DNA of 64,000 bases, taken from assembly GCF_030581005.1 (NCBI RefSeq), contig NZ_JAUQSX010000007.1:186001-250000 (forward strand), written 5' to 3'. The stretch comes from Hymenobacter mellowenesis (GTDB lineage Bacteria > Bacteroidota > Bacteroidia > Cytophagales > Hymenobacteraceae). Below, piece after piece: positions 1-10,833 of the stretch. Made by a program: the position numbers and the translations under genes. Each line of letters opens with the position of its first letter. The stretch's first letter is position 1. The notes under the pieces are model-generated. The model searched no databases, was not told where the DNA came from, and saw only the letters and a list, made by a program, of their open reading frames with translations.

Positions 1-1
1 T

Positions 2-3000
2 TACAACCAAGTAGGGAATCCCATCTCCGGGTATGCCCCCGAGGTGGTGACTGCCAACATGGACGTGGATGACGCCATTGCCAAACGACAAACCACTTTG
101 GATAAGGCAGCCAATGGGATTATCAAGATGGGGGGCTTGGCCGGAACCACGGGTGTAGGGGTATTCACTTCCCTTCCCCTGGGTCTTCTGGGTACCCTGG
201 GAAAAGCCACGTACCGAGCCCTGGACCCCAATACGGAGTTCACTTCCCAGGACCTGTCCTACATCTACGACAACGAGATTTCCAGGACCCTAGACAGCTT
301 TAATCGCACCTTAGAGGCCCGCTTCCCAAATTATGAAACCCAGGAAGAGAAGGAGGCCAGTGCTCTGAGTCCTACCAATATCTTCTCGGCCAACATGGTC
401 TTTGGGAAGATTGTGAAGAATGCTGGGTATACCATTGGAAGTATCCGGTCAGGGAGGGCCTTTGCTCCCCTGTTCCAATCACTGGGAAAAGCTGCCTTTG
501 GTGGTGGAGCTGGAGTAGAGGCTATTGCCTTAGCGGAACAGGGGGTGGGTCAGGGGGCCAAGTTGGCTGCTGCCCTTCCCCAGGCCCTTAAGTCCATCAA
601 ACTCACCAATGCTGCTGCCCAGTTGGGAGCCACCACCCTGGCTGCTATGAGTGAGGCCACCGCTGAAGGGTTGGGGGCCAAGCAGGAATCCCTCAAATCC
701 CTTACCGAACAGTTTGTCCAGGAGAAGGGCCGTAATCCCCTCCCCTTTGAGCAGGACCGGTTACAGGAACAGGCCAGTGCCGTGGGGAACGTGACCACCG
801 CCTGGAACATGCCCCTGCTCATGCTCAGTGATACCTTCCAGTTTGGGAAGTACCTGGGAGGTGGCTGGAAGAACTCCACCAAACTGGGAGTGAAGGCTCC
901 TACCAAGTGGGGTGTACTGGCGGGGGAAGCCCTGTCCTATGGGAAGAATGCCCTGATGGAAGCCGGTGAGGAGGGTTCTCAGACCTTCATCACTTCCGCT
1001 GCTAAGTCCTACTACCAAAGGAAGAATGACCCAAATGCTACCCTTGACGTGGATTCCCTTGGGGAAGCTGCATTGGATGGTCTCACTGAAGTCTTTGGAA
1101 CCAAGGATGGTCTGGAATCCATGCTCTTGGGGGCTGTTACCGGTACCGCTTCCCATGGGGTAATGTCCCTGGTGAACAAGTACCAGGGAAATCCGGGAGC
1201 CTTTGCCCAGGCCCAGGCCAACTTTGAGGCTTCCCAACAAGCTGCTGCCCAATTCCAGCAGTACGGGGAAACCAGTGGTCTGTTCAAACTCCGTGAGGGT
1301 GCTATCCGGCATGCCTCCATCCAGGGGGATATGGACCAGGCCCTCCAAGCCGGTGATGTCTATGCCTACCAAAACCTCAGAGCTGACCATCTCAAGAACA
1401 TGGTGCAGACCCACTCCAATGTGGGCCGGTTTTCCCTGTTGATGGACAAGTTGGAGGACCTCAAATCCCTTCCTGAGGAAGAGTTTCAGGAAGCCTTCAA
1501 CCTGGACCCAGATGTGGCCGGACAGAAGACCGTGGCCCAGTATGTGGATTCCCTGAAGGCTGAGGCCCGTACCCTCAAGAAGACTTTGGAGAATGTACAG
1601 GAACGGTTTCCGGGGGCTTCCGATGCCCAACAGTCTGCCTTATATGATGTCCTCACCAACATCTCCAACAGGTCTAAACGGGAACAGGAAATCAACACCA
1701 AGGTCTTCCAGGCCACAGGAGTTGAGTACATAGCCTGGTCAGGTCTCAACCCCGGGGTACCAGTGGAAGAGTATGGGAAACAGGTGTTAGAGTCCCTGAC
1801 TGAGAATCCGGGTAGTTTGGAAGTGACAGCCCAAGAAATTCTGGACTTTGTAAGACTGAAGCAAGAGCGGGAACAGTTGGTGGCCACCTACCAGTCCCTG
1901 ATTTCCGGTGGCCTAAAGGACGTGGTCGAACCCACTCCCCAACCCAAGGTGGAACCCAAGCCCCAGGTCCACACTACTCCGGTCCAACCCCAAACAGACC
2001 CCATCACCGGTATCCCCCAGGTCCAGGAGGAAGAACCCCCGATGGAAGAGGCTGGGGACCCAGGTGAAGAAATTCCTGCTGTACAGACTCCACAACCTTC
2101 CCAACAACCACAGACCCCGGAAGTAGTTCAGCCTTCCTCTCAGGCCACAAAACAGGCCCCTGTTGCCAACTCCAAAGCCCAGGAGATGGCCCAACTCCTC
2201 CATTCCAAAGGGGTAAGCCCGGAGGAAGTAGAAAAGGGGACCGAGAGTGATGGAGTGGTGAATGCTTTGGGAAGGAAGGGAAGTGTACTGGACAGGGACC
2301 CTGCTCTCCGGGCCCAGGTACAGGAAGCCCTCCAAGCCCTGTCTTCCTCAGTAATCCAAGACCCTACTCCGGAAGCCATTCCGACTCTTAACCCTGTGGA
2401 AGAGAGTGAGGTTACTCCTACTCCTATTCCCCAAACTCCGGAACCCACTAGGGACCTGAAGGCTGACCCCAGCTACTACACCAAGTCGGTGATGTACATG
2501 GGCCACCAGCTCAAGGAAGGGTATGAGTACCCGGCCAGTGAAGAGAAGTTCCGGGTATTGCACCAGGAAACCCTTCCCAAGCTCCGGAGTGGAGAGTATT
2601 CCCTCAAGGGTGCCCATTACTATGTGAAGGCCGAGGAAGGGGCTACCAAGGCATCTACCCACTACAACCTCTACACCACCCTCAACGGGCAAGAAACCTT
2701 CCTGGGATTCCTTCAGCAGGACATCAAGAACTCCCAGGGAAGTCCAGAGCAGAAGGCTGCCAATGAACAGGCCATCCAACTCCTGGCCCAGGTTAAACAC
2801 AAGGCCCGTCAACAGTATGGGGTAGCTACTCCCCTGGATGTACAGGTATCAGCTTCCCTGGATTCCCTCTCCCCCGGGGAAGTTGGGGAAAAGCTGTCCT
2901 CGGACCTCATCCCCGCCGCCACCACCTACGGGGGTAAGCACACCATCCTTCGCCAAAAGCGGGGGAAGGAACAGTCCACCGAGGGTACGTACTTCAACCG

Positions 3001-6000
3001 GGAAATCACCTACCTCTCCGGGGGCAAGGAAGTGGGTCAGAAGTACCTCACTCCCCAGTTCATCCAAGACTTTGGGCAAGATGCCCCCACCGATGGATTC
3101 CTGTTGGTAGTCCCCACCCTTGACGGGAAGGGGAAGAAGCTGGTGGGGTTGACCACGGCTCCTGCCTCTCCCCAGACCTTTGCCAAACTGGGTACTAAGT
3201 TTACCAAGGGAGAAGTCCCAGCCTTCCTGGCTGCTAACCAGTCCACTTCCCTGGGAAATATCCACACCCAACTGCGGTGGAATTCCAAGGGGTTGGTGGT
3301 GCAGGTCAACCGGAATGAGGAGAACGAGGACCTGGGAGTCCTATTTGTGGACACTTCCAAACCCATTACTTCCCAGGCCGAATTCCTCAAGGCCCTGACT
3401 CCCAATGAGAAGTTGGCGGAGAACCTTGGAAAGTTGAAGGTGAAGGACCTCTTCAGTGAGAACCCTGTCCGGGAAGAACCCGGGGAATTTCCCACTCCTT
3501 CTTCCTTCACCCTTTCCACCACCCCTCAGGTATGGGGACCCATTTACTTCAATGTGACGGGCATCCAGACTTCGGTGGTAACTCCGGTGAGTGAAGAACC
3601 TGCTTCCCGGTTTGTGGATACCAGTAAGTACTTCACTGGAAGTATAGAAGACGGGAAGGGAAAGTTTAGACTCACCTCCCCGGAAACAGGAACAGCCTTC
3701 AAGGAAGCAGTTCAAACCCATATTACTTCCCTGCTTCCTGGGGCTGTGATTGGTGGGGGAATCAACATACAGGGTGGTGAAATGTCCCTGAATGTGGACT
3801 ATAAGGGGGTAAGGTACCCACTGGAAGACATCACCATTGCCTCGGGTAGTGGAGGAACTATCAAGGGTCGGGAAATTTCCCTGGTTCAGTACACCAACCA
3901 AATTAAGGAGGATGCTGCCACCCGGGAACAAACCTCTAACCCTACTCCCAACACTTCCCCAAGTACTGAAACTCCCCAGGAAAAGGCCCAGCGTAGGGCA
4001 AGGGAGGCTGCTGAACGACAGAAGGCCCGGGAACAGGCCGGGGAAATAGCCCTCAAACGACAGAAGGCCCGGGAACAGGCCGGGGAAATAGCCCTCAAGA
4101 TACGGGCCCAGGGGAAGGTAAAACAGTCCACCCTGACTACTACGGACTTCCAAAGGGCTAGGAAGAACCTGGCCAAACTCCTGCCCTCCTCCTATTCCCT
4201 CTCCCACATTGACCAGCTCCTGAATGGGGTATATGCCGATGGGGGAACCTGGGGTGCCTATAAGAATAAGGTAGTGTACCTGTTTTCCAAGGCTCCTAAG
4301 GGGACGGAATTCCATGAGGCCTTCCATGCTGTGTACCGGGACCTGTTACCCAAGGACCTCAAGACCAAGGTGGATAAACAGATGGCTTCCCTGATGGGAG
4401 AGTCCCTGTCCATGGCGGGGATTGAAGGTTTCCGACAGGCTTACGGTAGCAGGTATGACTCCTATTCCAACCGGGAAATTGCTGACCTGATGGTGGAGGA
4501 GGCCCTGGCTGACCACTTCCAGGACTACATGAATTCTCGGTCTGGGGTGAAGGGAGTTTTCCGCAAGGCCTTTGACCTCATCCGGGACTTCTTCCGCCTG
4601 CTCACCGGCAGGAAGGGTCAGGAAATTGACACCCTGTTTGCGGCCATTGAAAGTGGGAAGTACCGAAGTGCCCAACCTTCCCTCAATAAGGGTGGGGAGG
4701 CCCCCGTGTGGTCCCTTCCCACCACCCTAGCCAGTGGTGCCAAGTCCAAGGAATTGGTGGGTAAACTCTTCCACCAGTACATTGACCGGTACCAGGCTTA
4801 CACAGGGTCTCCCAGTGAGCGGTTTGCCCAGATGGTGGAAGCCTTGAGGATTGAGGAATCCATCCTGGACACCCAGGGACTAGCCGATAACCCCGAGTGG
4901 TTGCAGGCCAACCGGAAGGAAGTGGAAGTGGATGAGAACACCGGGGAAGACTATCTGGTGGACCTGGGCCTGATGGAGGAAGCCATTCCCTACCTCTGGA
5001 AGGAAGTCCAGGCCAACCTGAAGGCCCTCAACCTCAAGCCCACGGAACAGGCCCTGGAACTCCCCTTGGATTCCCTGGATAAACAGGACCGGGTGGATGA
5101 CCTGGAAGACGAGGAAGGGCAGGACATCAACGATACCAAGGAAAGGTCCTTTGATGCCAACTCCTTCACCCTGACCGGGATTGGTTCCCTCTCCCAACAG
5201 CTCAAGTCCTTCCTCTCCCTGCTGGCCACCCCCATCCCCGGGTCCAACTTCAAGCTCCCGGCCAATGTGTTTGGGACCTTCTCCCTCCTCCAGCGGAACC
5301 TGAAGGGTTTGGATACCTTCGAGGAAATGAAGGCTAGGCTGGAATCCTTGGCCCAGTCTGACCCCACCGGAGTCCTAACTGACCTAGTAACCCGGTTGGA
5401 TGCCAAGCTCCAGGCCAAGGAAGTGGACCAGTACTTCATCAACAAGTTCACCCGGACCTTTAAGACGGAAGTCCTCAATTCCCTGTTTACCGAACTGGAC
5501 CAGGACAAGGGTACGGCCCGGGTGTATTCTGCCAACCGGAACAAGGAGGAGGACATGCTGGTGAACCGGTGGGAGAAACAGTACAACTCCCTGCTTTCCA
5601 AAGGGGCCAATCTCAAGGGACTGGCTGCTGCTGTGAAGGGATTCCTGGACCAAGTGGAAGCCAAACACCAGGAAGGTACCCCCTTCACACTACAGGAAGC
5701 TCAGGACGGGGCTTTTAACCTGGCCAGTGTAGGGCTGGACTTCTCTCCGGGATTCCTTCATGAGGTCTTCCAGGGTACCAGTCCCCTTGACATTCCTACC
5801 CTTTCCAGGGAACTCTCCCAGGTCCTGTCCTTCATGGCCCAGGGGAAGAATCCCTTTGGAGAGGCCAAGTCCCGTCTGACTTCCCTGGCCAAACAGGATG
5901 TTCTCTTCCGGGCTGACATCTACCAGGCTTCCTACCAGAATGCCAAAGGGGAGACTGTGTATGGACACACTGCCCCCAGCTTTGAGTATGTGCGGGCCCG

Positions 6001-9000
6001 CAAACTCCAGGATGGAACCCATGACCTGGACTTCAACTCTCCCTACTATTCCCGGAATTACCTGGTCCAGCACCACACCCAGGGGAATCAAGTGAAGGGG
6101 GAGAAGATGGGCCTGTTGCAGGTAGCCGGAGGTCTACGGGAACGGAGTCAGGAGGAAGGGGTGACTCCCAAACAGATTGACCCCCGGACCCAGATACTCA
6201 ATGACCTGGCCCTTTATTCCCAGCAGGGAGCCTTCCGGTGGGCGGTCCATGAGGCCAAGGCCACCACTACCCTGGTGGTATTGGGTGCCATAGACGGGGT
6301 TCCCAACATGGACACCTTTGTAGACCAGGACGGGATTACCCCCCAGGGGAAAGCGGCCCTGTTGGATATGGTTCACCAGGACCAGCTCAAGCAGGGGAAG
6401 GTAATGAAGGAACTCTACGGGCAACCCCACCAAGGGAAACTTCCTTCTACCGAGTTGGTGGGTGGGTATCACTTCCTGGAAAAGGCCCCCAAGTCAGCTC
6501 CCAAAGACCTTCCTCTTCTTCCCGGTGGTTTCACTAACGGGCAACCCAATACTATTCCCAAGGCCCTGGCCACCCAGTACATCGAGGCTGGGTACCGGAA
6601 TCTGCTGCCTACAGGCTTCCAGTACTCCCAATTCCCAGACCTTAACTCGTCTAAGGATGTACCCACTGAGAAAGAATTAGACACCTTCTTAGACGTGTTC
6701 CTGGACAAGGCTACCCAGGAATTCAATGACCTACTTCAGTCCAAGGACCTGGGTCAGCCTCAACACATGAAGTTATTGGCCGGGGAAGCCTGGGTGAAGG
6801 ACCATTCCCAATTCCCGGTGGAGGATGCCCGGGTGTGGAAGCAGAACTTCCTACTCCAGGACCTGGTGGTGTCCAATGCCATGAGCCAACTGGTGGCCGG
6901 GGAGGAAGCCTTCTACCTCAACCACACCAACAAGACTAAGCGGATGGCGGGGGCCATTGCCAGTGGACAGGACTTGGGGGAAGGGTCCTTTGTGGCCGCT
7001 GTACTGGCTGATGAAGAATCCACCATTACTCCCACCACCTTTGGGGAAGGCACCCAGGAGAAGTTTGTAGGGGAGAAGGTGAATGCCACCGATGCCCAGT
7101 CCTATGTCTCTCCTGCCCGGTTCCAGTTCATCAAGAAACAGTTGGGGTACTCTTCCCCCCAGACCGATGCCCTGATTACCAAACTCATCCAAGGCCAGAA
7201 ACTCACCCAGAAGGAGTCTGACAAGGTCATGGAAGAGTTAACGGCCAACCCCATCAAGGGGGTGTACTTTGATGGGCAGACCTACATCAAGACTTCCTAC
7301 TTCCCCCTGTTTAAGGAGTTGACCTCCACCCACGAAGACGGTAAGTGGGTACCCATTCCAGGCAGGGAAAAGCTTCATCACCTGCGGGAAGTACTGGAAG
7401 GGGAACAGGATGGGGCACGGGATACTTCCCTCCCGGTCCTGGATGAACTTCACCGAGTATCAGCCTCCAAACTTCAACGGAAAGGGGTTAACTTCCCTAC
7501 TTCCAACGGAAACTTTGACCGGGGAACCCTGGCCACCCAAACCCTGGAAAACAGGTACTGGAGGTTGCAGGTGGAGAACCCCAGTGGGAAGACCAAGATT
7601 ACCCAGGGGACCCAGCTCATGCAGTTGTTGGACTCCGAGATGCCGGATGACCACGATGTTATCTACCAAGGGAAGACTGCCAAGGTAGGGGAAGTACGGA
7701 AGGCTTACCAGGGGGCAATGGCCAAGAACAAGGTCAAGGCTTTCACCAAGGCTTCCAAGGTCCTGGATGCGGTAGTGAATGGGGACAGTGTGTACCTGGA
7801 AATGGTCCAGGACCTGATGAAGGAGAGTGGGGCTACCCAAAACCAGGTGGACTTCTTCACCCAGGCAGCCGGACAGCCCAAGTACTCCCTGGACCTTCCC
7901 TTCCTGGAACAACAGGTGGAGAAAGCCTTCCTCTCCTTCTTCAACAAACAGGTCTTCCAACAGAAGGTCCCCGGCATGAAGCTCACCCTGGTTTCCTCTA
8001 GTGGATTCCAGGTGGTAGATGAGGTGACCGGACAACCCCGGGACCTGAAAATCCACCGGTTGGAAAATGGGAAGGTCCAGTTGGCCGAGGTTATCCTAAG
8101 TGAGGAACTACTGAGGAAGAAGGGAATGACCTTGGAAGAGTACCAGACCCTTTCCCTTGAGGACCAAGCCAAGCTCACCACCATGCTGGGTTTCCGGATT
8201 CCCACCCAGTCCCACCATTCCATGATGCCCTTCAAGGTAGTGGACTGGATTCCTGCCTACTATGGAAGTAGTGTGGTAGCTCCCAAGGAGATTACCTGGC
8301 TATCGGGGGCTGACTATGACGTGGATTCCCTGTTTGTCAACCGGAAGGAGTTCCGAGTACTCAGGGGGGACAATGGGGAGTTTCTGGGGATGTCCATTCC
8401 CGGGGAAGAAACCAGTATGAAGGACCAGTACGAGAACTGGAAGGACTACACCCAGACCCAGGACACCTACTACAAATTCCTCACCCACAAGAAGGGAATG
8501 TCCCCAGAGGAAGCCTTCACCCAGATGGGCCTTCCCCTGTCCCTGGAAGTCTTCCAAGCCCTTCCCAAGGAGGACCGGGTGACAGGTCATGCTCTCTCCA
8601 ACCAACGGTTTGACGGGGAGTTGGCCTTCATTACCAACCCTTCCAATGTGGAGTCCCTCTTCACCCCGGCCAGCATTGATTCCCTCAAATTCCTGAAGGG
8701 GTTTGCCAACGGGGTGTACGGGGTCAGTGAGGACAACACCATGCCCTACCATTCCTATGCCACCCGGTCTTTGCAGTGGGAAGCCACCACTACCGGGAAA
8801 GCTAACGTGGGGGGAGCTGCCAATGCCGGGAAAACCCATGCCTGGTTGGCCAAGAATGAGGTCTCCCTGTCCACTCCCCTGACCTTCTCGGGAGTGGAGT
8901 CCACAGGCTTCCAACACCTGGACCAAGGGGATGTGAACCTGACCCGGGAAGGTGGGAAGTGGACTATAGGGGAAACCCTGAGCCCTTCCCGGATTGCTGA

Positions 9001-10822
9001 CCAGCTCTCCACCATGACTTCGGGGATGACGGATGATGCCAAAGAGCGGTTATCCTTTGCCCTCAACCTGACCCCTAGTACTCTTCCCGTGTTTGAGTAT
9101 GCCATCAGCCTGGGATTGGGGATTAACCGGGTTCTAGGCCTGTTTGCCACCCAGCCCATCCTCAAGGAACTGGCCTACCGCCAACAGCAGGCCGATGCCC
9201 AGGTGAAGGATAAGGGGGTATCCTCCTTTGAGCTGACCAAGAAGTTGTTGGCCCAGATGGAAGCTAGGGTACAACCGGTGTACGGAGGTGGGGTAATGGA
9301 TTCCCACCTGTTGGAAACCCTTCAGGATGCCCAGGGAAACCTCTCCAAGGCCCAGAACCTGACCCGGAATGGGGTAGCAGAGGAAGAAGACCTTCCCTTC
9401 CTAAGGGGTCAGGCTGCTATTCTCATGCTTTATTCCCAGTTAGAGGAACAGGCTAAGTACTTTGGGTATGTCAACAAACTCCTGAATTCCAACAAAGGTC
9501 TTCCTGTGAGTGTGCAGGAAGCCAAGGACTACTTTGTTACCCCGGAATTAGCCCTGAGGTCAGAGAAGTCCCCCTTCTCCGTGTCAGAGGCCCTCAATCG
9601 GGAATCCAATATCCAGACTAACCTCAACCTTATCCTTCCTTCCCAAGGGGGTAAGAGTGTGTTGGACCAGACCCAGAAGAGGTTTCTGGTAGACTCCCCT
9701 CTGTTCAACTCTCTCAAGGAAACATTCCAGGGGTTGGGGGGCAGGAACACCCAACTCCAGGACTTCCAGATGGGTTTCCTTACCCACCTGACCATGTTGG
9801 TAGAGAACCAACAGGTGCTCAACACCACCGGGAAGTCCCTGAGTGAGTACCAGTACCTATTGACTTCCCCTGAGAGGAACATCACCCAAACCCTGGCCTT
9901 CCTCATGGCCCAGGAAGGGTTACAGGACAACCTGTTTCTCAACCAACTCATTCCCAAGTCCCCGGACAAGGATGGGAAAGGGTCCAATCCTTTCTACCGG
10001 CTGGAATACAACACCCGGGCTAAGAATGAGGCTGACTTTGTGGACCAGTTAAGTGCTGAGTGGTTGGACCTGTACTCCCACCCCAACCCCAAAGTGGTGG
10101 AAGCTGCCAAGGAGTTGAGGGTATACCTCTCCATCAAGGATTCCCTCCAGTTCAAGAACCAGTCCTTTGTCTCCCTGGCTAAACCCAACCTGTTCCACAA
10201 CCTCTCCAATGGGTTCTCGGAAGGTGGGAAGAAGATAGTAGGGTTGAAGGAAGTCTCTGACCTCATCAAACAGGGAAAGGTGGACCAGGCTGCTGCCAAG
10301 TTGGGGGTAACCTTGGACCAACTCACTCAGGACTTCTGGACCAAGTGGTACTCCATTCCCGAGAACACCAAGGGGTTGGAGAGCTGGTTTGGGAAGAACA
10401 AGAAGTACTCGGAGACCTTTGGGAAGTATGCCCCACTCCCCGGAAGTAAGGATGTGGTGGTTGTGAAGGCTGGGGATGAGGTCACTCAATCCTTCCCGGT
10501 GGCCTTCTCTGAGGGTGGACAGACCGTGGAAGATGGGGATGGGTCCTATACCACCCCTAAGGTGGCCTATGTTCTCTCCAAAGTGGATGGGAAGACAGCC
10601 TTCTACACAAAGGTAGCCCAGGACCCCACTGGCAAGTACCAGGCTCCCTGGGCCAAGGGAATAGTCCAACCCCTTATTTTTCCCCAGGAAGTGGAAACCC
10701 CACAGGAGGAAGTGAGGGAAGAAAGTGGTGCCCCTGACCTACAAAAGGCTAACCTCTTGACTTCCTTCTTCCTACAAACCAGTTTACTTAATCAGGCCCA
10801 AGAGTCTGACCTTACCTGCTAA
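2..10822 (+). CDS. Giant virion protein with zincin-like motif and crAss-like RNA polymerase domain (5' partial)
   Basis: The frame is open from base 2, so the true start lies left of the window; the first in-window start-like codon is GTG at 44, used here as residue 1. About 3,600 residues are visible. Residues 100-370 are rich in Gly/Ala and could be membrane-active. Two proline-rich linkers lie near 627-705 and 775-805. An HEAFH zinc-protease motif is at 1424-1428, with a downstream Glu in EEALADHF. The catalytic DYDVD (2757-2761) lies in the context GADYDVDSLF, preceded by a SMMPFKV segment. This matches the DxDxD double-psi-barrel signature of crAss-like virion RNA polymerases, which are packaged and injected to transcribe early genes. 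It is longer than the roughly 2,200-residue polymerase of phage phi14:2, so this looks like a fusion of cargo, protease-like and polymerase parts. The same-strand neighbour at 10,834 is probably another cargo protein. The zincin activity is inferred from motif only. Confidence 0.85.
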   Translation, partial: YNQVGNPISGYAPEVVTANMDVDDAIAKRQTTLDKAANGIIKMGGLAGTTGVGVFTSLPLGLLGTLGKATYRALDPNTEFTSQDLSYIYDNEISRTLDSFNRTLEARFPNYETQEEKEASALSPTNIFSANMVFGKIVKNAGYTIGSIRSGRAFAPLFQSLGKAAFGGGAGVEAIALAEQGVGQGAKLAAALPQALKSIKLTNAAAQLGATTLAAMSEATAEGLGAKQESLKSLTEQFVQEKGRNPLPFEQDRLQEQASAVGNVTTAWNMPLLMLSDTFQFGKYLGGGWKNSTKLGVKAPTKWGVLAGEALSYGKNALMEAGEEGSQTFITSAAKSYYQRKNDPNATLDVDSLGEAALDGLTEVFGTKDGLESMLLGAVTGTASHGVMSLVNKYQGNPGAFAQAQANFEASQQAAAQFQQYGETSGLFKLREGAIRHASIQGDMDQALQAGDVYAYQNLRADHLKNMVQTHSNVGRFSLLMDKLEDLKSLPEEEFQEAFNLDPDVAGQKTVAQYVDSLKAEARTLKKTLENVQERFPGASDAQQSALYDVLTNISNRSKREQEINTKVFQATGVEYIAWSGLNPGVPVEEYGKQVLESLTENPGSLEVTAQEILDFVRLKQEREQLVATYQSLISGGLKDVVEPTPQPKVEPKPQVHTTPVQPQTDPITGIPQVQEEEPPMEEAGDPGEEIPAVQTPQPSQQPQTPEVVQPSSQATKQAPVANSKAQEMAQLLHSKGVSPEEVEKGTESDGVVNALGRKGSVLDRDPALRAQVQEALQALSSSVIQDPTPEAIPTLNPVEESEVTPTPIPQTPEPTRDLKADPSYYTKSVMYMGHQLKEGYEYPASEEKFRVLHQETLPKLRSGEYSLKGAHYYVKAEEGATKASTHYNLYTTLNGQETFLGFLQQDIKNSQGSPEQKAANEQAIQLLAQVKHKARQQYGVATPLDVQVSASLDSLSPGEVGEKLSSDLIPAATTYGGKHTILRQKRGKEQSTEGTYFNREITYLSGGKEVGQKYLTPQFIQDFGQDAPTDGFLLVVPTLDGKGKKLVGLTTAPASPQTFAKLGTKFTKGEVPAFLAANQSTSLGNIHTQLRWNSKGLVVQVNRNEENEDLGVLFVDTSKPITSQAEFLKALTPNEKLAENLGKLKVKDLFSENPVREEPGEFPTPSSFTLSTTPQVWGPIYFNVTGIQTSVVTPVSEEPASRFVDTSKYFTGSIEDGKGKFRLTSPETGTAFKEAVQTHITSLLPGAVIGGGINIQGGEMSLNVDYKGVRYPLEDITIASGSGGTIKGREISLVQYTNQIKEDAATREQTSNPTPNTSPSTETPQEKAQRRAREAAERQKAREQAGEIALKRQKAREQAGEIALKIRAQGKVKQSTLTTTDFQRARKNLAKLLPSSYSLSHIDQLLNGVYADGGTWGAYKNKVVYLFSKAPKGTEFHEAFHAVYRDLLPKDLKTKVDKQMASLMGESLSMAGIEGFRQAYGSRYDSYSNREIADLMVEEALADHFQDYMNSRSGVKGVFRKAFDLIRDFFRLLTGRKGQEIDTLFAAIESGKYRSAQPSLNKGGEAPVWSLPTTLASGAKSKELVGKLFHQYIDRYQAYTGSPSERFAQMVEALRIEESILDTQGLADNPEWLQANRKEVEVDENTGEDYLVDLGLMEEAIPYLWKEVQANLKALNLKPTEQALELPLDSLDKQDRVDDLEDEEGQDINDTKERSFDANSFTLTGIGSLSQQLKSFLSLLATPIPGSNFKLPANVFGTFSLLQRNLKGLDTFEEMKARLESLAQSDPTGVLTDLVTRLDAKLQAKEVDQYFINKFTRTFKTEVLNSLFTELDQDKGTARVYSANRNKEEDMLVNRWEKQYNSLLSKGANLKGLAAAVKGFLDQVEAKHQEGTPFTLQEAQDGAFNLASVGLDFSPGFLHEVFQGTSPLDIPTLSRELSQVLSFMAQGKNPFGEAKSRLTSLAKQDVLFRADIYQASYQNAKGETVYGHTAPSFEYVRARKLQDGTHDLDFNSPYYSRNYLVQHHTQGNQVKGEKMGLLQVAGGLRERSQEEGVTPKQIDPRTQILNDLALYSQQGAFRWAVHEAKATTTLVVLGAIDGVPNMDTFVDQDGITPQGKAALLDMVHQDQLKQGKVMKELYGQPHQGKLPSTELVGGYHFLEKAPKSAPKDLPLLPGGFTNGQPNTIPKALATQYIEAGYRNLLPTGFQYSQFPDLNSSKDVPTEKELDTFLDVFLDKATQEFNDLLQSKDLGQPQHMKLLAGEAWVKDHSQFPVEDARVWKQNFLLQDLVVSNAMSQLVAGEEAFYLNHTNKTKRMAGAIASGQDLGEGSFVAAVLADEESTITPTTFGEGTQEKFVGEKVNATDAQSYVSPARFQFIKKQLGYSSPQTDALITKLIQGQKLTQKESDKVMEELTANPIKGVYFDGQTYIKTSYFPLFKELTSTHEDGKWVPIPGREKLHHLREVLEGEQDGARDTSLPVLDELHRVSASKLQRKGVNFPTSNGNFDRGTLATQTLENRYWRLQVENPSGKTKITQGTQLMQLLDSEMPDDHDVIYQGKTAKVGEVRKAYQGAMAKNKVKAFTKASKVLDAVVNGDSVYLEMVQDLMKESGATQNQVDFFTQAAGQPKYSLDLPFLEQQVEKAFLSFFNKQVFQQKVPGMKLTLVSSSGFQVVDEVTGQPRDLKIHRLENGKVQLAEVILSEELLRKKGMTLEEYQTLSLEDQAKLTTMLGFRIPTQSHHSMMPFKVVDWIPAYYGSSVVAPKEITWLSGADYDVDSLFVNRKEFRVLRGDNGEFLGMSIPGEETSMKDQYENWKDYTQTQDTYYKFLTHKKGMSPEEAFTQMGLPLSLEVFQALPKEDRVTGHALSNQRFDGELAFITNPSNVESLFTPASIDSLKFLKGFANGVYGVSEDNTMPYHSYATRSLQWEATTTGKANVGGAANAGKTHAWLAKNEVSLSTPLTFSGVESTGFQHLDQGDVNLTREGGKWTIGETLSPSRIADQLSTMTSGMTDDAKERLSFALNLTPSTLPVFEYAISLGLGINRVLGLFATQPILKELAYRQQQADAQVKDKGVSSFELTKKLLAQMEARVQPVYGGGVMDSHLLETLQDAQGNLSKAQNLTRNGVAEEEDLPFLRGQAAILMLYSQLEEQAKYFGYVNKLLNSNKGLPVSVQEAKDYFVTPELALRSEKSPFSVSEALNRESNIQTNLNLILPSQGGKSVLDQTQKRFLVDSPLFNSLKETFQGLGGRNTQLQDFQMGFLTHLTMLVENQQVLNTTGKSLSEYQYLLTSPERNITQTLAFLMAQEGLQDNLFLNQLIPKSPDKDGKGSNPFYRLEYNTRAKNEADFVDQLSAEWLDLYSHPNPKVVEAAKELRVYLSIKDSLQFKNQSFVSLAKPNLFHNLSNGFSEGGKKIVGLKEVSDLIKQGKVDQAAAKLGVTLDQLTQDFWTKWYSIPENTKGLESWFGKNKKYSETFGKYAPLPGSKDVVVVKAGDEVTQSFPVAFSEGGQTVEDGDGSYTTPKVAYVLSKVDGKTAFYTKVAQDPTGKYQAPWAKGIVQPLIFPQEVETPQEEVREESGAPDLQKANLLTSFFLQTSLLNQAQESDLTC
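4015..4098 (+). repeat. Perfect 42-bp tandem duplication inside the giant gene
   Basis: Bases 4015-4056 and 4057-4098 are identical and in frame, giving two copies of a 14-residue charged helical unit (RQKAREQAGEIALK). They sit in the helical linker just before the HExxH region. Perfect identity suggests recent slippage or an expandable linker. Confidence 0.95.
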
Positions 10823-10833
10823 CCCTATTCCCT

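Noticed and set aside
4015..4098. Tandem repeat as replication iterons
   Set aside because: The repeat is in frame with the giant gene and codes for a regular helix; no AT-rich unwinding region is near.
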